Both the position numbers and the translations under genes were made by a program. The notes beneath the pieces are model-generated. The model ran no database searches and was not told the DNA's origin. It worked only from the letters and a program-made list of their open reading frames with translations. From Rhynchonema sp. JSB1_4 (taxonomy: Eukaryota > Nematoda > Chromadorea > Monhysterida > Xyalidae): a stretch of 64,000 nucleotides of DNA. The stretch is taken from NCBI GenBank assembly GCA_030248065.1, contig JASAMV010005084.1, positions 41,193 to 105,192 of the forward strand, read 5' to 3'. Positions 46,201 through 56,803 of this stretch are shown one piece after another (position 1 is the first letter of the stretch; every line of letters begins with the position of its first letter).

Positions 46201-49090
46201 ATTTCAGATCCCAATTAGCGATAAAATGCGTCAAACACCAACCTCGCACATCGTGCTTTCGGTTCTGTTTCTGTTTCTTGTTCTTCTTCTGTTTGCCTGG
46301 CTTCTCGTCCTCAATCTTTGCATCTTTACTCTCGCTCCACTGACAAGAAACAGCCACTATTGTCGGAGAAGCAAACGATCATGTGACACTGTTTCACAAC
46401 AGCCCAATAAAAATGTAAGAAACATAACAACAACCAACCAATGTCTGTTCAGTGTTGCCGTTCTTGTTCTTTTCAACCACCGACACCAAACGGCCGTTAC
46501 AGTTCCTGGCCAGACAGTTCTTCGCGAGTTCCTAAAATGCGGGTGATGTGAAAAGATAGAAAGATCCTCAGGTTTGACCCCAATGTCCAATTGAAAAATA
46601 ATTTTGATCACATGGGCAACCCAACTTGAAAGAAACGCCTTGAAAGTGAACAAAATGTGAATAACCTTCATGGTTCCCTCATTTCCCATTGTTTTGCGCA
46701 TTTTCTTGAAACAATCAAAGTGGTAGAACATTTCGGCACAACCCTGTTCGGAGCATTGCACCAGCACGTAATTGGGCAGGTCAATATCAACTGGAGCTGT
46801 TGGGTCACTGGACAAGGCTGAAACAAACAAAAGATTGTGACAGCTTCCCAGCAAAAAATGAGAAAACAGACAAAGCTATCACTGACGATAATAGGAAGAG
46901 GTACGCGGCAGCAACTCGTTTTTGTTCACACACTGATCTTCATACGCACAGCGTTTCGGTATGGATCGGGCATTTTCGGTCACGGCACTCGCGCGTAATT
47001 TATCCATGCGATCCTGATGAGTGGTACGCTAGTGCGCATCATTAATTTTGTTTATTTTCCAAGTGTTGTCCGCGACCATTCATTCAAGAATGTACAAAAG
47101 CAACCGACCCTTTCTGCATATTTAATGCAAATTGTCAAGTCGGACCGCACGTGCAAATACACCACAAGCAGTCACAAAACAATTCACTATTCCCACCAAC
47201 TTTGAGCACTTTCGGCTGCGCTTCCGTCAGCAATTCCGGCTCACCAAATGCTTTCTTCAGCTGATCACCAGTCTCATCAACCTGAAACGAGTTTCTCTGT
47301 TGATTTCGTTTCAAATTAAAGATTGCATCACACCTAGAACACAAGATTTTGTGTCTCAGCAGCAAAAAGGTGCTAAATTTTTCCAACTCGCTATCGGAGA
47401 CCAATTTTTAGAACAAATAAATTCTGCTGCTCACTTCAATTCCCAATTTCGCGCCACTGGGAACCGGATAGTAATAGGTGGGTGAGCCTTTGGATAGTCG
47501 GTCGGCCCACTGCGGGTAGTCTTGGATGAATTGGTCGCATTTGGAGATCGCGTTGTCGAAACTGAAAAACATGCGATTGATGTCAAGCGCAATTAAGACT
47601 AACGGATCAAATATTTTTTTGTAAGAAATACAAACAGAGAAGCTCAAAACCCCACTTATTCAGTGCCAGTTGCTTTTCCGCTTCCAACAGCTGCAACATC
47701 GGGCGGAATGTGGTCAGATTGTGCTCGTCGACCAGTTTTGCCAGCGTTCGCTGCATTGCCATGAACTTTTCGAACTTCTGCAATTGAGGTGCATCACTTT
47801 TTTGGAACCGTCCCACATCGCCACGGTTCAAAATGTAAAACGTTGATGTCCCGATGCGACCATGGCCGACCCAGATCGGCCTCGACTCTTCCTTTTATGA
47901 AGTGACTGACAGCAGCAAGTCAATTGACGTGACGTCAACACGCAAACGCTAGATAAAGAAACATGAACACTAACATCTTTCTTGCCCTTCGAAATGTGGA
48001 TGAGCGCGGCGCAGCGCAGGAACAGAAAGATGGCCTGTTTGTGGGGCGCGTCGAAGGACAGCTTGTTATTGCTGTTGATCAGATCCTGCGCAGTGTTCCA
48101 TTCGGTCGTGGCGCGCCAGTAGTCGTTGTTCTTGTACGCCTCTTTGCCGGCTTGGAATGCGCCCCAGAATTTCTGCTCCATCGTCGACAGCAGGGGCATC
48201 GGTTTGAACTTGTCCGTTTGCGCGCTACGACTCTCCGACGGCGGCTTGGGTCGTGACTGTGGTTCTGGAATGGAAAGACAGGGAATGAAAGTCTGGGTGA
48301 TGGCCACATGGAGCACACCCTCCACAACCAACCTTCTTTTTTTGGTTCCTCTGCCTGCACTGCAGGTGATTCCGAGCTGGCCTTGGATTCGGTCGGTTTT
48401 GACTTGTCAGTCGCATCAGCTTTCTCAGACGGCTTTTGTGTTTCTGAAATTTCGACAATAGACCAGCATTTTTTTATCTCAAACACTAATTTTGGAGAAA
48501 ATTGCACCCAAAGCTAACTGTTCAAGAATCCCTTCTTCAGCCCTCCGACTGCTGCGGCTGAGGTGCTGTCGTCACGTTTTCGCGCGTTCGAAGAACTGGC
48601 CACTGGTTGCTGATTGGCAGACTCTTTTGGTTTCGGTGGTTCTTTTGGTTTCTAAAATATGAAAACTATTTTGTTGATAAATATACACTTGCCAATGTCA
48701 AGTATATGCGTAATTGTCTAAAAACGCCATAGTGAAGCCGTAAACCGCCCGAAAAGAACAGACTGGTGACTGGAAAGGGACTACTTTATCATAAACGTCA
48801 TCTGGGAGTGGGGCCTCCGCTCACTTCGGTTTGTTTCCGCTTGGCCGTTTTCGATATGCCGCATGTTCCACGATGCTCTTCGTTGTCGGACTCCGGCTCC
48901 CATTCGGACGATGACCCGGTCGTGGTTGATGAGCCTCAAATTGAAAAAAACGCGTGGATTTACATGACTGAATTTTTACAATCTTTATAATTCAATTCAT
49001 GCAACGAAAAACAATAAAGAATCCTCCAGAAGAACACAAACCATCATCCGACCATAAATGGTCGTCGTCACCGCCTGCTTGCGTTGCCAT
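41277..49090 (-). CDS. TTC3/DZIP3-like RING E3 ubiquitin ligase, gene B
   Basis: Exons 1-3 are 49090-49042 (MATQAGGDDDHLW), 48934-48825 (TTTGSSSEWEPESDNEE) and 48651-48519, all phase-consistent. Exon 4 (about 48445-48333) leads into a TPR-like helical exon (48265-47975; KEAYKNNDYWRATTEWNTAQ). More helical exons lie at 47.8-47.2 kb. The Cys/His domain at 46.8-46.4 kb has CSEQGCAEMFYHFDCFKKM and CLARNCNGR, matching gene A. A basic linker (46.34-46.07) and coiled-coil exons (45.6-43.8) follow. The C-terminal RING is split: CNICMCSV and KCDEC in the exon 42208-42091, then CQEYLADSRTCPQCRR in the final exon, stop at 41279-41277. The RING is atypical, with Cys where His is usual. It is shorter than gene A and lacks the Gln/Pro-rich region. 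Inferred role: ubiquitin ligase. Tandem duplicate of gene A, same strand. Confidence 0.66.
41671..41944. mobile_element. Tc1/mariner-type MITE, TGGTCGCACAATGAC ends (copy 2)
   Basis: TA target duplication on both sides and the same interior as copy 1. It inserted in the intron that separates the two RING-coding exons of gene B. Confidence 0.87.
43053..43712. mobile_element. hAT-type element, TAGGGTTAGAG family, with long A-run expansion
   Basis: Exact 8-bp duplication TCAGTGAG. The right end CTCTCTAACCCTA and the CCCGACATCTGG words match the 15947-16398 element. The left terminus is replaced by about 250 bp of A-rich homopolymer (43077-43292) before GGGTTAGAGG. Confidence 0.8.
44420..44721. 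mobile_element. Diverged hAT-type MITE, CAGTGGTGTCGTTG family (copy 2)
   Basis: Ends AAGTGGTGACGTTGAG and CACGGACACTACTG; target duplication CGTACCCA/CGTACCCG. Iterated GGTATCCG words. Intron of gene B. Confidence 0.75.
45795..46012. mobile_element. Hairpin MITE, TAGTCCAACAACAGCTAAT ends, TA duplication
   Basis: Arms of roughly 85 bp are almost perfectly inverted (TAGTCCAACAACAGCTAAT and ATTAGCTGTTGTTGGACTA), flanked by TA. Intron of gene B. Confidence 0.88.
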
Positions 49091-50023
49091 GAATGCGCTT
49101 AAGATTCGGAATTGGGATTCGGAATTCGGATTCTGCTTGTGCGTTATTCAGACAGAGATATCGCCGATATTCGGGAGTTTTTGTGGTGGATTTCTGGAAT
49201 GACGCTTGAAGTTGCACATGAAAATGGCTGGGTATGCAAACAAATTGCTACAAAACCACAAGTCTCGCTACGGTGGGCTTTCAGCACTATTTGACAGACA
49301 CACGTAAATTGGACCAGACCAATACAAATCCATAAACTGTGGTTGTGAGCACACACACGCAAAGCCAGCCAAGCGATATAACGACAAAATGACAGGCAGC
49401 GTTGGCTGAGGGTGGCACGTGTGTGTATGTTGCCGCTGGTGGCTGTTCACGTTCAGTTTATGCGAAACGAAAAGCACACACAGCACTCGCCTTGGAAACG
49501 AAGGCAAGACAAGACGCAATTCAAAAATTCGCGGCTCTGGGTTGGCACAGATAAAATACATCACACACTCACATCGCAGATGTGGTTGCGCATTTTTTAA
49601 ATTCCACGCCTTGAGAGGAAAGGCAAAACTTTCGACCTGCATTCGAGTGCGCGGATCGGCAGAGGGTTTGGCCCAAGCCTGGGCCAACAGAATGTTTCAG
49701 ACTGCAGCAACGTGGCTGCTCTACTAGATTACTTTCAGATGAAAATGCTTTTGTCGGAAATACAAATGGTCCGCCTCCACCAGTGAACCCAGAAAGCAAG
49801 GTTGACAAATTCTGCTTTGGTCGGCTATTGCGAGACAAATACAAAAGATAAGAATTGCGTAAATGTGGCAAAAACTAACCCCAGTTATGCGTTACGTAGG
49901 ATCAATTGCTTTTCGCCACGCGAGATCAATCCGCCCTCACGATGGTTTTTCGGAAGAATGCAGTGTATCGAATCTGTAATAACTTACAGATGACTGTTGG
50001 GAGCACATCAAAAGCGATACAAC
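49091..50023. other. Region upstream of gene B; no gene supported
   Basis: Likely promoter and leader of gene B plus intergenic sequence down to the minigene. No repeat with clear ends was seen. Confidence 0.45.
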
Positions 50024-50594
50024 CAGTGTGGTTCCTGGGGGGAGGGCGGTCCCCGTCAGGCGGTACACTATCCCCCTCCCCCTCGAGCACACTATCTCCC
50101 CCAATTTTTGCCTAAAATGGCCATTTTTGGGCCTAGAACAGGGTTTATTTTTTTTAAAATGGGCTAGTAGCAAGAAGCTAGTAAAATCAAAAATTTAGTA
50201 GCTTTTTTTGCCGCTGAAAAGCCAAATGTACCAGCTTTTTTGGCCAACATACAAAATTTAGTTGCTTTTAGGGTGCTAAATTTGAAAATTTACTAGCTTT
50301 TCAAAAAAAATTGGTGGCTAAAAAGCTACTAAATTTGGTTTAAAAAAATCCATGGCCTAGAATCTGCTTTTTTAGGCCTAAAATGTGATTTTCAAATCAA
50401 TGTTTCTCAAAAGTCGCCAAAATACCCTTTTTATGAAGAATTTTTTCCAAAAAAGAGCAAAAATAGGTCAAAGTTTGTACCTCAAAAAGCGACTTTTTCC
50501 TGGATTTGGGTCTTCCCCCCTCGGGGGCACACTATCTCCCCCTCCGAAAAAACGGGGGGTCCGCGATCCCCCCTCCGGACCAGGAACTACACTG
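50024..50594. mobile_element. hAT-type element, CAGTGT(A/G)GTTCCTGG ends
   Basis: Left CAGTGTGGTTCCTGG and right CCAGGAACTACACTG; flanks GATACAAC/GATACGAG (6 of 8). Carries a nested element at 50139-50354. Confidence 0.82.
50139..50354. mobile_element. Nested hAT-type MITE, CAGGGTTTATTTTTTTTAAA ends
   Basis: Left CAGGGTTTATTTTTTTTAAA, right TTTAAAAAAATCCATG; exact 8-bp duplication GCCTAGAA. The interior repeats TAGTAGCTTTT-like words. Confidence 0.8.
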
Positions 50595-50933
50595 GATACG
50601 AGTCATCATAGCGGTATGAAGATCAAGAGATCAACACGGAATCAAACCGCAAGGTCCACAGAACAACGGTGCGAACTCTGGCCAGCCGAAACTCTTCATA
50701 ACACGCGTGATACAAGTGTAGAGCAATCGAGTCCATCCAGCACATTATATATACCAACAATAATGATCGACCACAAAGCAACCAACATATTCGCCACCAG
50801 CACATAACACAACGAACATGGAAAAGTGAAAACCCAGCAAGAAGAACAAAAATTAATCACACAAAATACACTTGTAGGAATACGTTTTACTTCGCATGCG
50901 AAATATCATTTCCGTCGAGGCCGTCCGACCGAC

Positions 50934-53900
50934 TTAATCCTTCTTCTTTGGTGGCGGAGGTGAACCTGGAAAGCATAAAGAAATGCACCTTTGGCATTTG
51001 TGATCACGAAAAAATGCAAGTGACCAAACGTTTTCCCAGCAGAAAGCCTCGTTTGAGTCCACAGACGTTTGGCTTGGTGGAACCATGCTTTCGGGTTTTC
51101 GAACAATTTCGCTGATCGTCGGACTCCGTCATGTTCGGCTTTGTCGTTGTTTGTGGTTTCTGGAAGGATATGCCAGGTTATCACCGGGCACGAATATCTC
51201 ATCAATTGAGTGTCTAAAGAACCACGTAAACAAGCATGCACCCACGTTTACTTTCGCTGAACCTTTTGCTGGTGCGCCAGTTTCGCGACACTTTTCGGTG
51301 TCAGAATAATCTGACCAGTCCGACGACGATCCAGTCGTTGTTGACGTAGCTGGAAAATGGGGTCCATTTTTTCAATTTTTAACCATTAGAACGTGCACCT
51401 TTCAATTTTTCATTATATCGAAGACTTCACCTTTCTGGGATGGCCATAATAGCCTAAAGCAGTGCAGGGATGTGGTTGGGGGGGGGGGTATGGGGGGGGG
51501 GGTTTTACCCCCCCCCCCCCAACTGCTAGGTAGCTTTCTTGCTCCGAAACCCATACCCCCCCCCAAACTGGCTAGCTAGCTTTCTTGCTCCGGTCATCAA
51601 GTAAGAAAAGTGTTGATTTTAGTGCCAAAATGACCATTTTATGGGCCAAAATGGTCAAATTCGTTCAAATTTTCTCACACGTGCACAAAAATACGCATTT
51701 TAAGGCTTATTTTAGCATAATTTCGACCAAATTTTATACCCCTGTTTTTGACTTCTGGACCAATACCCCCCCAAATCGGGGTACCCGGCTAGCTAGCTAG
51801 CTTTCTTGTGCCGGACCCCTCCAGCTAGCTAGCTTTCTTGCTCGGACCAACTACATCACTGAAGCAGTGGTGTCGTTGGGAGGGAAGGGGGGGGGGTTAC
51901 CCCCCCCTAGTATCCGGTATCCGGTATCTTGATTTTTTCACCCAGGGGTATCCGGTATCCTGACTTTTTGTCCAAGGGTATCCTGCCCTAAAAATTTTCC
52001 GAAAACGGTGAAAATCGCCCATTTTTACCTCCAAAATGCTCAACATCGCTTGCTAGCGCAAGCATAACCCCCAAAATGACCATTTTTTGCGCTTTCAGCA
52101 CCGATTTTGCTCAATTTTCCTCTTAAAAAATTGACTTTTTTGAACAACCCCCCCCCCTGGGTATCCGAGATTTTTTATTTTAGGGAGCAACCCCCCCCCC
52201 CTGGTATCCGAGATTTTTCATTTTGGGTATCCGGTATCCGAAAATTTTGGATTTTGGGTATCCGGTATCCTGACTTTTTGATTTCCCAACGACACCACTG
52301 GCCTAAAGCTTAGGTGTTTTACTTGCAAGCGCCAAGTTCTCCTTTCGGTATGCATCTTTCCTTGGACGCGTTTCCTTGGACCAAGAAAGACAGGAAACAC
52401 TATACCTGTACCTAGGGGAGCCCCCACTCCCCCCAGCTGCACCAGTGTAGGGGAGGTTACTTAGAGGCAGTGTAGTTCCTGGTCCGGAGGGGGAACAGGC
52501 GGTGCCCCCTTTTTTCGGAGGGGGAACAGACGTACCCACCTGGGGCTGGGGGAAGGACCCCGAAGGGGGGTGCAGATCAGCCATAAAAGGCTTTACGTCA
52601 TCATATACTCAACCACAGACGTTGTACATAAGGTGTCTTATACAAGAACTTGACTTTACGACCCCCAAGCGGGGAATTCCAAGTTGGGGGGCTGTATTTT
52701 TGGGGGGCTCTATTTTTTCACTGACCCCTTTTAGGGGGGCTGTATTTTTGGGGGGCTCTATTTTAGGGAATACGGTACCCGGAGGGGGAACAGTGGGGCA
52801 GGCGTACCATGGAGGGGGAACAGACGTACCCGAGGGGGCAGTGCTGTGGCTACTTTTGCGGGGCGGGTAGGGTACATAGGTGGAAAAAATCGGGGCGGGT
52901 AGGGGGCAGAGGTCGCAATCGGGCCGGCCCGACGTCGGGCCGGGCCGGGCCGGGCCGCGATTTTGGGCGTTTGGCTCGGGCCGGGCCGGGCCGGAGATTT
53001 GGAGGGTCGGGCCGGGCCGGGCCGGGCACCCCGGCCCGAAGCTTCTGAAGTGACTTATTTTACTGAAAAAAGTAGGGTTTTTTTTGTCAAAAACACTAAA
53101 ATTTCTGACGGATTCAGCAAGTAAGTGATCAGTATTGTCCAGTGGTGTGGCTACCCAGGTGTGCAATCAACTTACTGTACCACCAGAAAGGCCTGCAATC
53201 AACCTACCTACTGTACCGGCCGAGCTAGGGGGGAACAAAAATTTTTGTGTCTAAATTTAGATGCAAATGCACTCTAAAACCCTCATTTCGCGCGATTTTT
53301 CGATTATTTGGAGTGAAAAATTTCGATTTTATACCATTTTGGGCCAAAAATAGCAACCTACTGTACCAGCCGGGGGCGGCGACCTACCTACTGTACCAGG
53401 ATGGCGCGTCATCGACCTTACCTACCTACTGTACCTAGGAGGGACCCCCAGCCACACCATCGGTATTGTCTATCTGGCGACTTTTTTATGGAAAACAATG
53501 AATTTTCAACCAAAAAAATAGATTCAAAAATCGCAAAAATTATGACAAAAATTGGGTTAAAATCTGAGCCAAAAATTCGGGCCGGGCCGGGCCGGGCCGG
53601 AGATTTGGGGGTTCGGGCCGGGCCGGGCCGGAGATTTGGGGGTACGGGTCGGGCCGGGCCGGGCCGGGCCGGGCCGGAGATTTGGGGGCTCGGGCCGGGC
53701 CGGGCCGGCCAAACCCGGCCCGATTGCGACCTCTGGTAGGGGGTAGTGTACCTGGGATTTTGGGGGGGGGGGGGGGCCGGGGGGGGGGGGGGGGGGGGGG
53801 GATCGGGCGGGGCGGGTAGGGTACAACACAAGTTTTTTCGGGTGCCTGTTTTTATGTACTAAAAAGTGCATATATCGCGCGCAGCGCGAGATTTTTTGCA

Positions 53901-54287
53901 CTTTTTAGGGTTTTCGGTCGAAATTTGGGCATTTTTGACCGAAAAATGGGCATTTTGGGGGTAAAAATCGGGGCGGGTCGGGTACCAGGGCGGGGCGGGT
54001 CGGGGGGTAGGGTACAAGAGCGGGGCGGGTAGGGGGGTAGCGTACCAGGCCGGGGCGGGTAGGGTACCATTGGGGGGGACCCCCCACCCCCCCCCCCCCC
54101 CCAGCCACAGCACTGCGAGGGGGACCCCCTCCCCCCAGGAACTACACTGCTTAGGGGGGTCTATTCCGGGGGGGGGGGGGCTATTCTATTTCTATAAAAC
54201 AGAACACGAACCGTCAGACCAGTCCTCATCGCTATCATCATCTTTGGCATCAGCAATAGCATCGCGTGTCGGATACGAAGTTGCCAT
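50934..54287 (-). CDS. 64-aa minigene paralogous to the N-terminus of gene B
   Basis: Three phase-consistent exons: 54287-54212 (MATSYPTRDAIADAK, ending DEDWSD), 51349-51263 (TSTTTGSSSDWSDYSDTE) and 50965-50934 (SPPPPKKKD then stop). Both introns are phase 1 with acceptable GT-AG sites. Exons 1 and 2 are recognisably related to exons 1 and 2 of the neighbouring TTC3-like gene (MAT start, DDG/A junction, TTTGSSS[ED]W motif), including the position and phase of the first intron. It is therefore a truncated tandem copy that kept an open frame and gained or retained a short Pro/Lys tail. No domain is recognisable: the protein is acidic, Ser/Asp-rich and likely disordered. It could be a decaying pseudogene or a functional microprotein. 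Intron 1 (2.9 kb) is mostly nested hAT elements. Confidence 0.5.
51460..52300. mobile_element. hAT-type element, CAGTGGTGTCGTTGGGA ends, interrupted at its first bases
   Basis: Flanked by exact GCCTAAAG duplications (51452-51459, 52301-52308). After its first five bases (CAGTG) the element is interrupted by another hAT MITE. Iterated GGTATCCGGTATCC words lie at both ends. Confidence 0.9.
51465..51861. mobile_element. hAT-type MITE, CAGTGATGTAGTTGG family (copy 3, inverted)
   Basis: Left CAGGGATGTGGTTGG, right CCAACTACATCACTG; exact 8-bp duplication AAGCAGTG, made of flank plus the first five bases of the host element. Confidence 0.92.
52907..53735. mobile_element. Nested hAT-type element, CAGAGGTCGCAATCGGG ends
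   Basis: Ends CAGAGGTCGCAATCGGG and CCCGATTGCGACCTCTG; exact duplication GTAGGGGG. Iterated GGGCCGGGCCGGAGATTTGG words. Confidence 0.9.
53140..53462. mobile_element. Innermost nested hAT-type MITE, CAGTGGTGTGGCT ends
   Basis: Left CAGTGGTGTGGCTACCC; right AGCCACACCATCG (terminal CACTG altered to ATCG-like). Exact duplication GTATTGTC. Iterated CCTACTGTACC words. Confidence 0.87.
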
Positions 54288-55255
54288 TTTTCGTAATAAT
54301 TCACAGAGCTGGTTGCTTTCAAAATACAGGTGTCTCGCTGGCTCGGCCACTCACCAATAAAAAATTAATCTTCACACGCGTGCGTGAGTACCGTAAAAAC
54401 CTAAACACAGTCTCGAGCCCCGCCGGAGTTTTGGTCAGTCGGGCTGGGGCAGGGCCCAACGGCGGCCGAGGTTACCCGGCCGGCTCGATCCTAACCTCTG
54501 GTGCCTGCTGGGGTGGACCAAATCAAATGAGTCAAGGGAACTGATCCCAACCTGCTGATTGTTGGCTTGATCGGGTGCACCTCGCTTTGCTCCGGCTTTG
54601 TTGCTGGCGACAAAACCAGTGAAAAATTGAAACACCCAAAAATTAAAAACCAATGAAAGAGAAAAATGCGCGAAAGTTGAAGCGCTCTGCCTATGACAAA
54701 AAGCAACATTGTTTTGATTCTCGAAACGAAGTTGGGGTTAAGCTGTGCTCAACGCGCCACATGCAATTAACCAAGATGAGCCTTTCGCTGAATTAACTTC
54801 AGATTTCAGTTTGTCTCAGTCACGAACTTGAGTGCGTCAGGGGCAGCCCTGAGCCTACCAAAGTTAGTATTTAAACGTATATGCAGGTGTGCTTTGAGGG
54901 TACGGGGTGCATATGCATGACGCGTGGTGGGGTCGCGGTTTCAACCCAAGGTCTAATACGGCGGCCTAGGTCTCGTCAGTTAGACGGCCAGGGCTGGCCC
55001 CCAAAACCTGACTCTCAGTCACATTCACAGAAAATTCAATCCAAGCAAAGAGCTTCACGCGATGACCCATAACAGAAGCACATGCGGGCATGTGATAAGT
55101 CAAGCGGAGAATGCCGTTTTGTTTTTATTTTTTGAGAGCCACTGCTCTGATGCAGAGTCCGCATTCAGCGTTCACACAAGTCAACGTTTTTATCTCTGGG
55201 CTTTGGATATGATAAATCCGTAAATCATCAAGATCTGCATCGTTTGCCACCCCCA
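54288..55255. other. Intergenic; possible tRNA-derived SINE at about 54880-55080
   Basis: A minus-strand open stretch at about 54610-54545 could be a further leader exon of the minigene. GCGGTTTCAACCCAAGG near 54935 resembles a pol III B box, but no A box or target duplication was confirmed. Confidence 0.25.
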
Positions 55256-55677
55256 ATGAATACCGTAATGCTGGTGTTGCTGCTGCTATTGGGCACCGCT
55301 GTTTGTGTGCCATTCAGGCGAGACGATTTGGAGGATTCCGACGTTGGTTAAAAAAATTCTGTTGCTAGTTTGGATTTGACTTTGACCAATAGACATTTAA
55401 ATGAATTCAAGCGGCCGAAAATTTACGCCGCGCATACTTTTTTCAGTTGGTTCTGGTAAAGCGTCAGGCAGATGATATGGATTCCGACGTTGAGGATTCC
55501 CATTCCGGTGATGTGAAACAGCGGCCAATGGTGGTTCTGCCGATCTTCTTCACGCAACATTTCTATGACAAAGAAGAAGACGACGATGATGACGAAGACG
55601 ATTCATCGCAATCCCATCACGTGCATCATTTCCACCCCCATCCGCCCATGTTCCAACCACACCCCTATTATGGCTGA
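55256..55677 (+). CDS. Secreted acidic/His-rich propeptide, cluster gene 1
   Basis: Two exons. 55256-55342 encodes a 29-residue segment with a hydrophobic signal peptide (LVLLLLLGTAVCV, then RRDD); 55447-55677 encodes 76 residues. The phase-0 junction is GAC/GTTGGT to TTTTTCAG. Exon 2 has a dibasic site (LVKRQADD), then the core MVVLPIFFTQHF shared with the next gene, a run of Asp/Glu, and a His/Pro-rich tail (HHVHHFHPHPPMFQPHPYYG). The His and Asp content suggests metal binding, which is inference. The leader motif AATCATCAAGA lies at 55223. A hAT element inserted so that its 8-bp duplication contains the stop codon, leaving the frame intact. No known family recognised. Confidence 0.75.
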
Positions 55678-55681
55678 AGAG

Positions 55682-56356
55682 CAGGGTTGGGCAAAAAAAA
55701 AATTTTTTTTTTAAAAAAAGGTTTTTGAAAAAATTTTTTTAAAAAAAAAAATTTTTTTTTTAAAAATTTTCGGGGGAACAAAATGTTCTAAAACGTCCAA
55801 AAATGGCCCTTTTGGGGGTTATTTTTTGTCATTTTTTCTCAAGGGTCGAAAAATTTTCTTCACAAGATCACCTTTGGGGCATGTATTTGGTACCTAAGAT
55901 ACCCCAAATGATGTTATTATACCTTCCCTTGGTACATGGGACACAGTATGCATGTGCCTACATGGTACTTCGATGTCATACCCCATCAGGTCGGTCATAT
56001 ACGACTGATTCAGCTGCCCGACAAGTATTTCTGCAGCTTATATTCTCAATTCTGTGTGGTTTATGAGTGAATCTTGCTTATTCGGCCACAAACTGTTGTG
56101 TCCGATACCACAGAGCAGCAATCATCGGTCCATATCAAGCACAGACTGTTGGATCGTACCGAAATGACGTAAACACCCTTGATAAGTGATGCAAACCAAG
56201 TCACAAAAGTGACTTGTCAATTAAAGTTGCATTTTTCGCGATTTTGCGCGTTTTTTAGGCAAATTTGGTAAAATTTCCCCGAATCTCAGACTTTTTAAAA
56301 AAAAATTTTTTTTTTAAAAAAAACTTGTTTAAAAAAAATTTTTTTTTCCAACCCTG
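55682..56356. mobile_element. hAT-type element, CAGGGTTGGGCAAAAA ends
   Basis: Left CAGGGTTGGGCAAAAA, right TTTTTCCAACCCTG; exact 8-bp duplication CTGAAGAG. A/T homopolymers lie inside each end. It begins four bases after the stop codon of secreted cluster gene 1. Confidence 0.9.
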
Positions 56357-56803
56357 CTGAAGAGAGATTACCTGGTTTGACATCAGATCAATTTTTATGC
56401 GCCGTGTGATCTTTTGTGAAAAGAGTATCCCCATTGGTGTTGGAGTTCATGGTTTTTGTTTTTGTGACCAAGCAAAATGTGAACATTGTATGGGTATATT
56501 AGAATCAGAATGTTGAATTATCCATAAGCTTGAATGAGTAGGTAAGCATTTCTGTGCATTGTGATTTTGGGAAATAGAACTGCGTACTTTTGGATGCTCA
56601 CACCTGCCATCAGTTCCTGCATCGCTTCTTTCTTTTGATATGACTCGAAGATATTTTACAGGCACACCACGAGTACAAGATAAAGCTTGCCAGAAAAAAA
56701 CAGAAACTTTGAAATTTTATTATTATTGTGTTTGCACTCGAAAGTCTAACGTTTGAATACCGGCTAAGCATCACAAAATCATCAACATCACGATCGTACC
56801 AAA

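Larger units (their letters stand above)
52839..54115. mobile_element. hAT-type element, CAGTGCTGTGGC ends (copy 2, inverted)
   Basis: Exact duplication CGAGGGGG. The interior is the reverse complement of the 15525-16828 element, including the CGCGCGCAGCGCG palindrome. Contains a 50-bp stretch of nearly pure G at about 53761-53810. Confidence 0.9.
52468..54149. mobile_element. hAT-type element, CAGTGTAGTTCCTGG ends, outermost of a four-level nest
   Basis: Both ends intact; duplication CTTAGAGG/CTTAGGGG (7 of 8). Carries a 3' fragment of a CCGTAAAACC element (about 52569-52775) and the nested CAGTGCTGTGGC element. Confidence 0.87.

Noticed and set aside
54880..55080. tRNA gene or SINE
   Set aside because: Only a B-box-like GGTTTCAACCC was visible; no cloverleaf, A box or target duplication could be confirmed.
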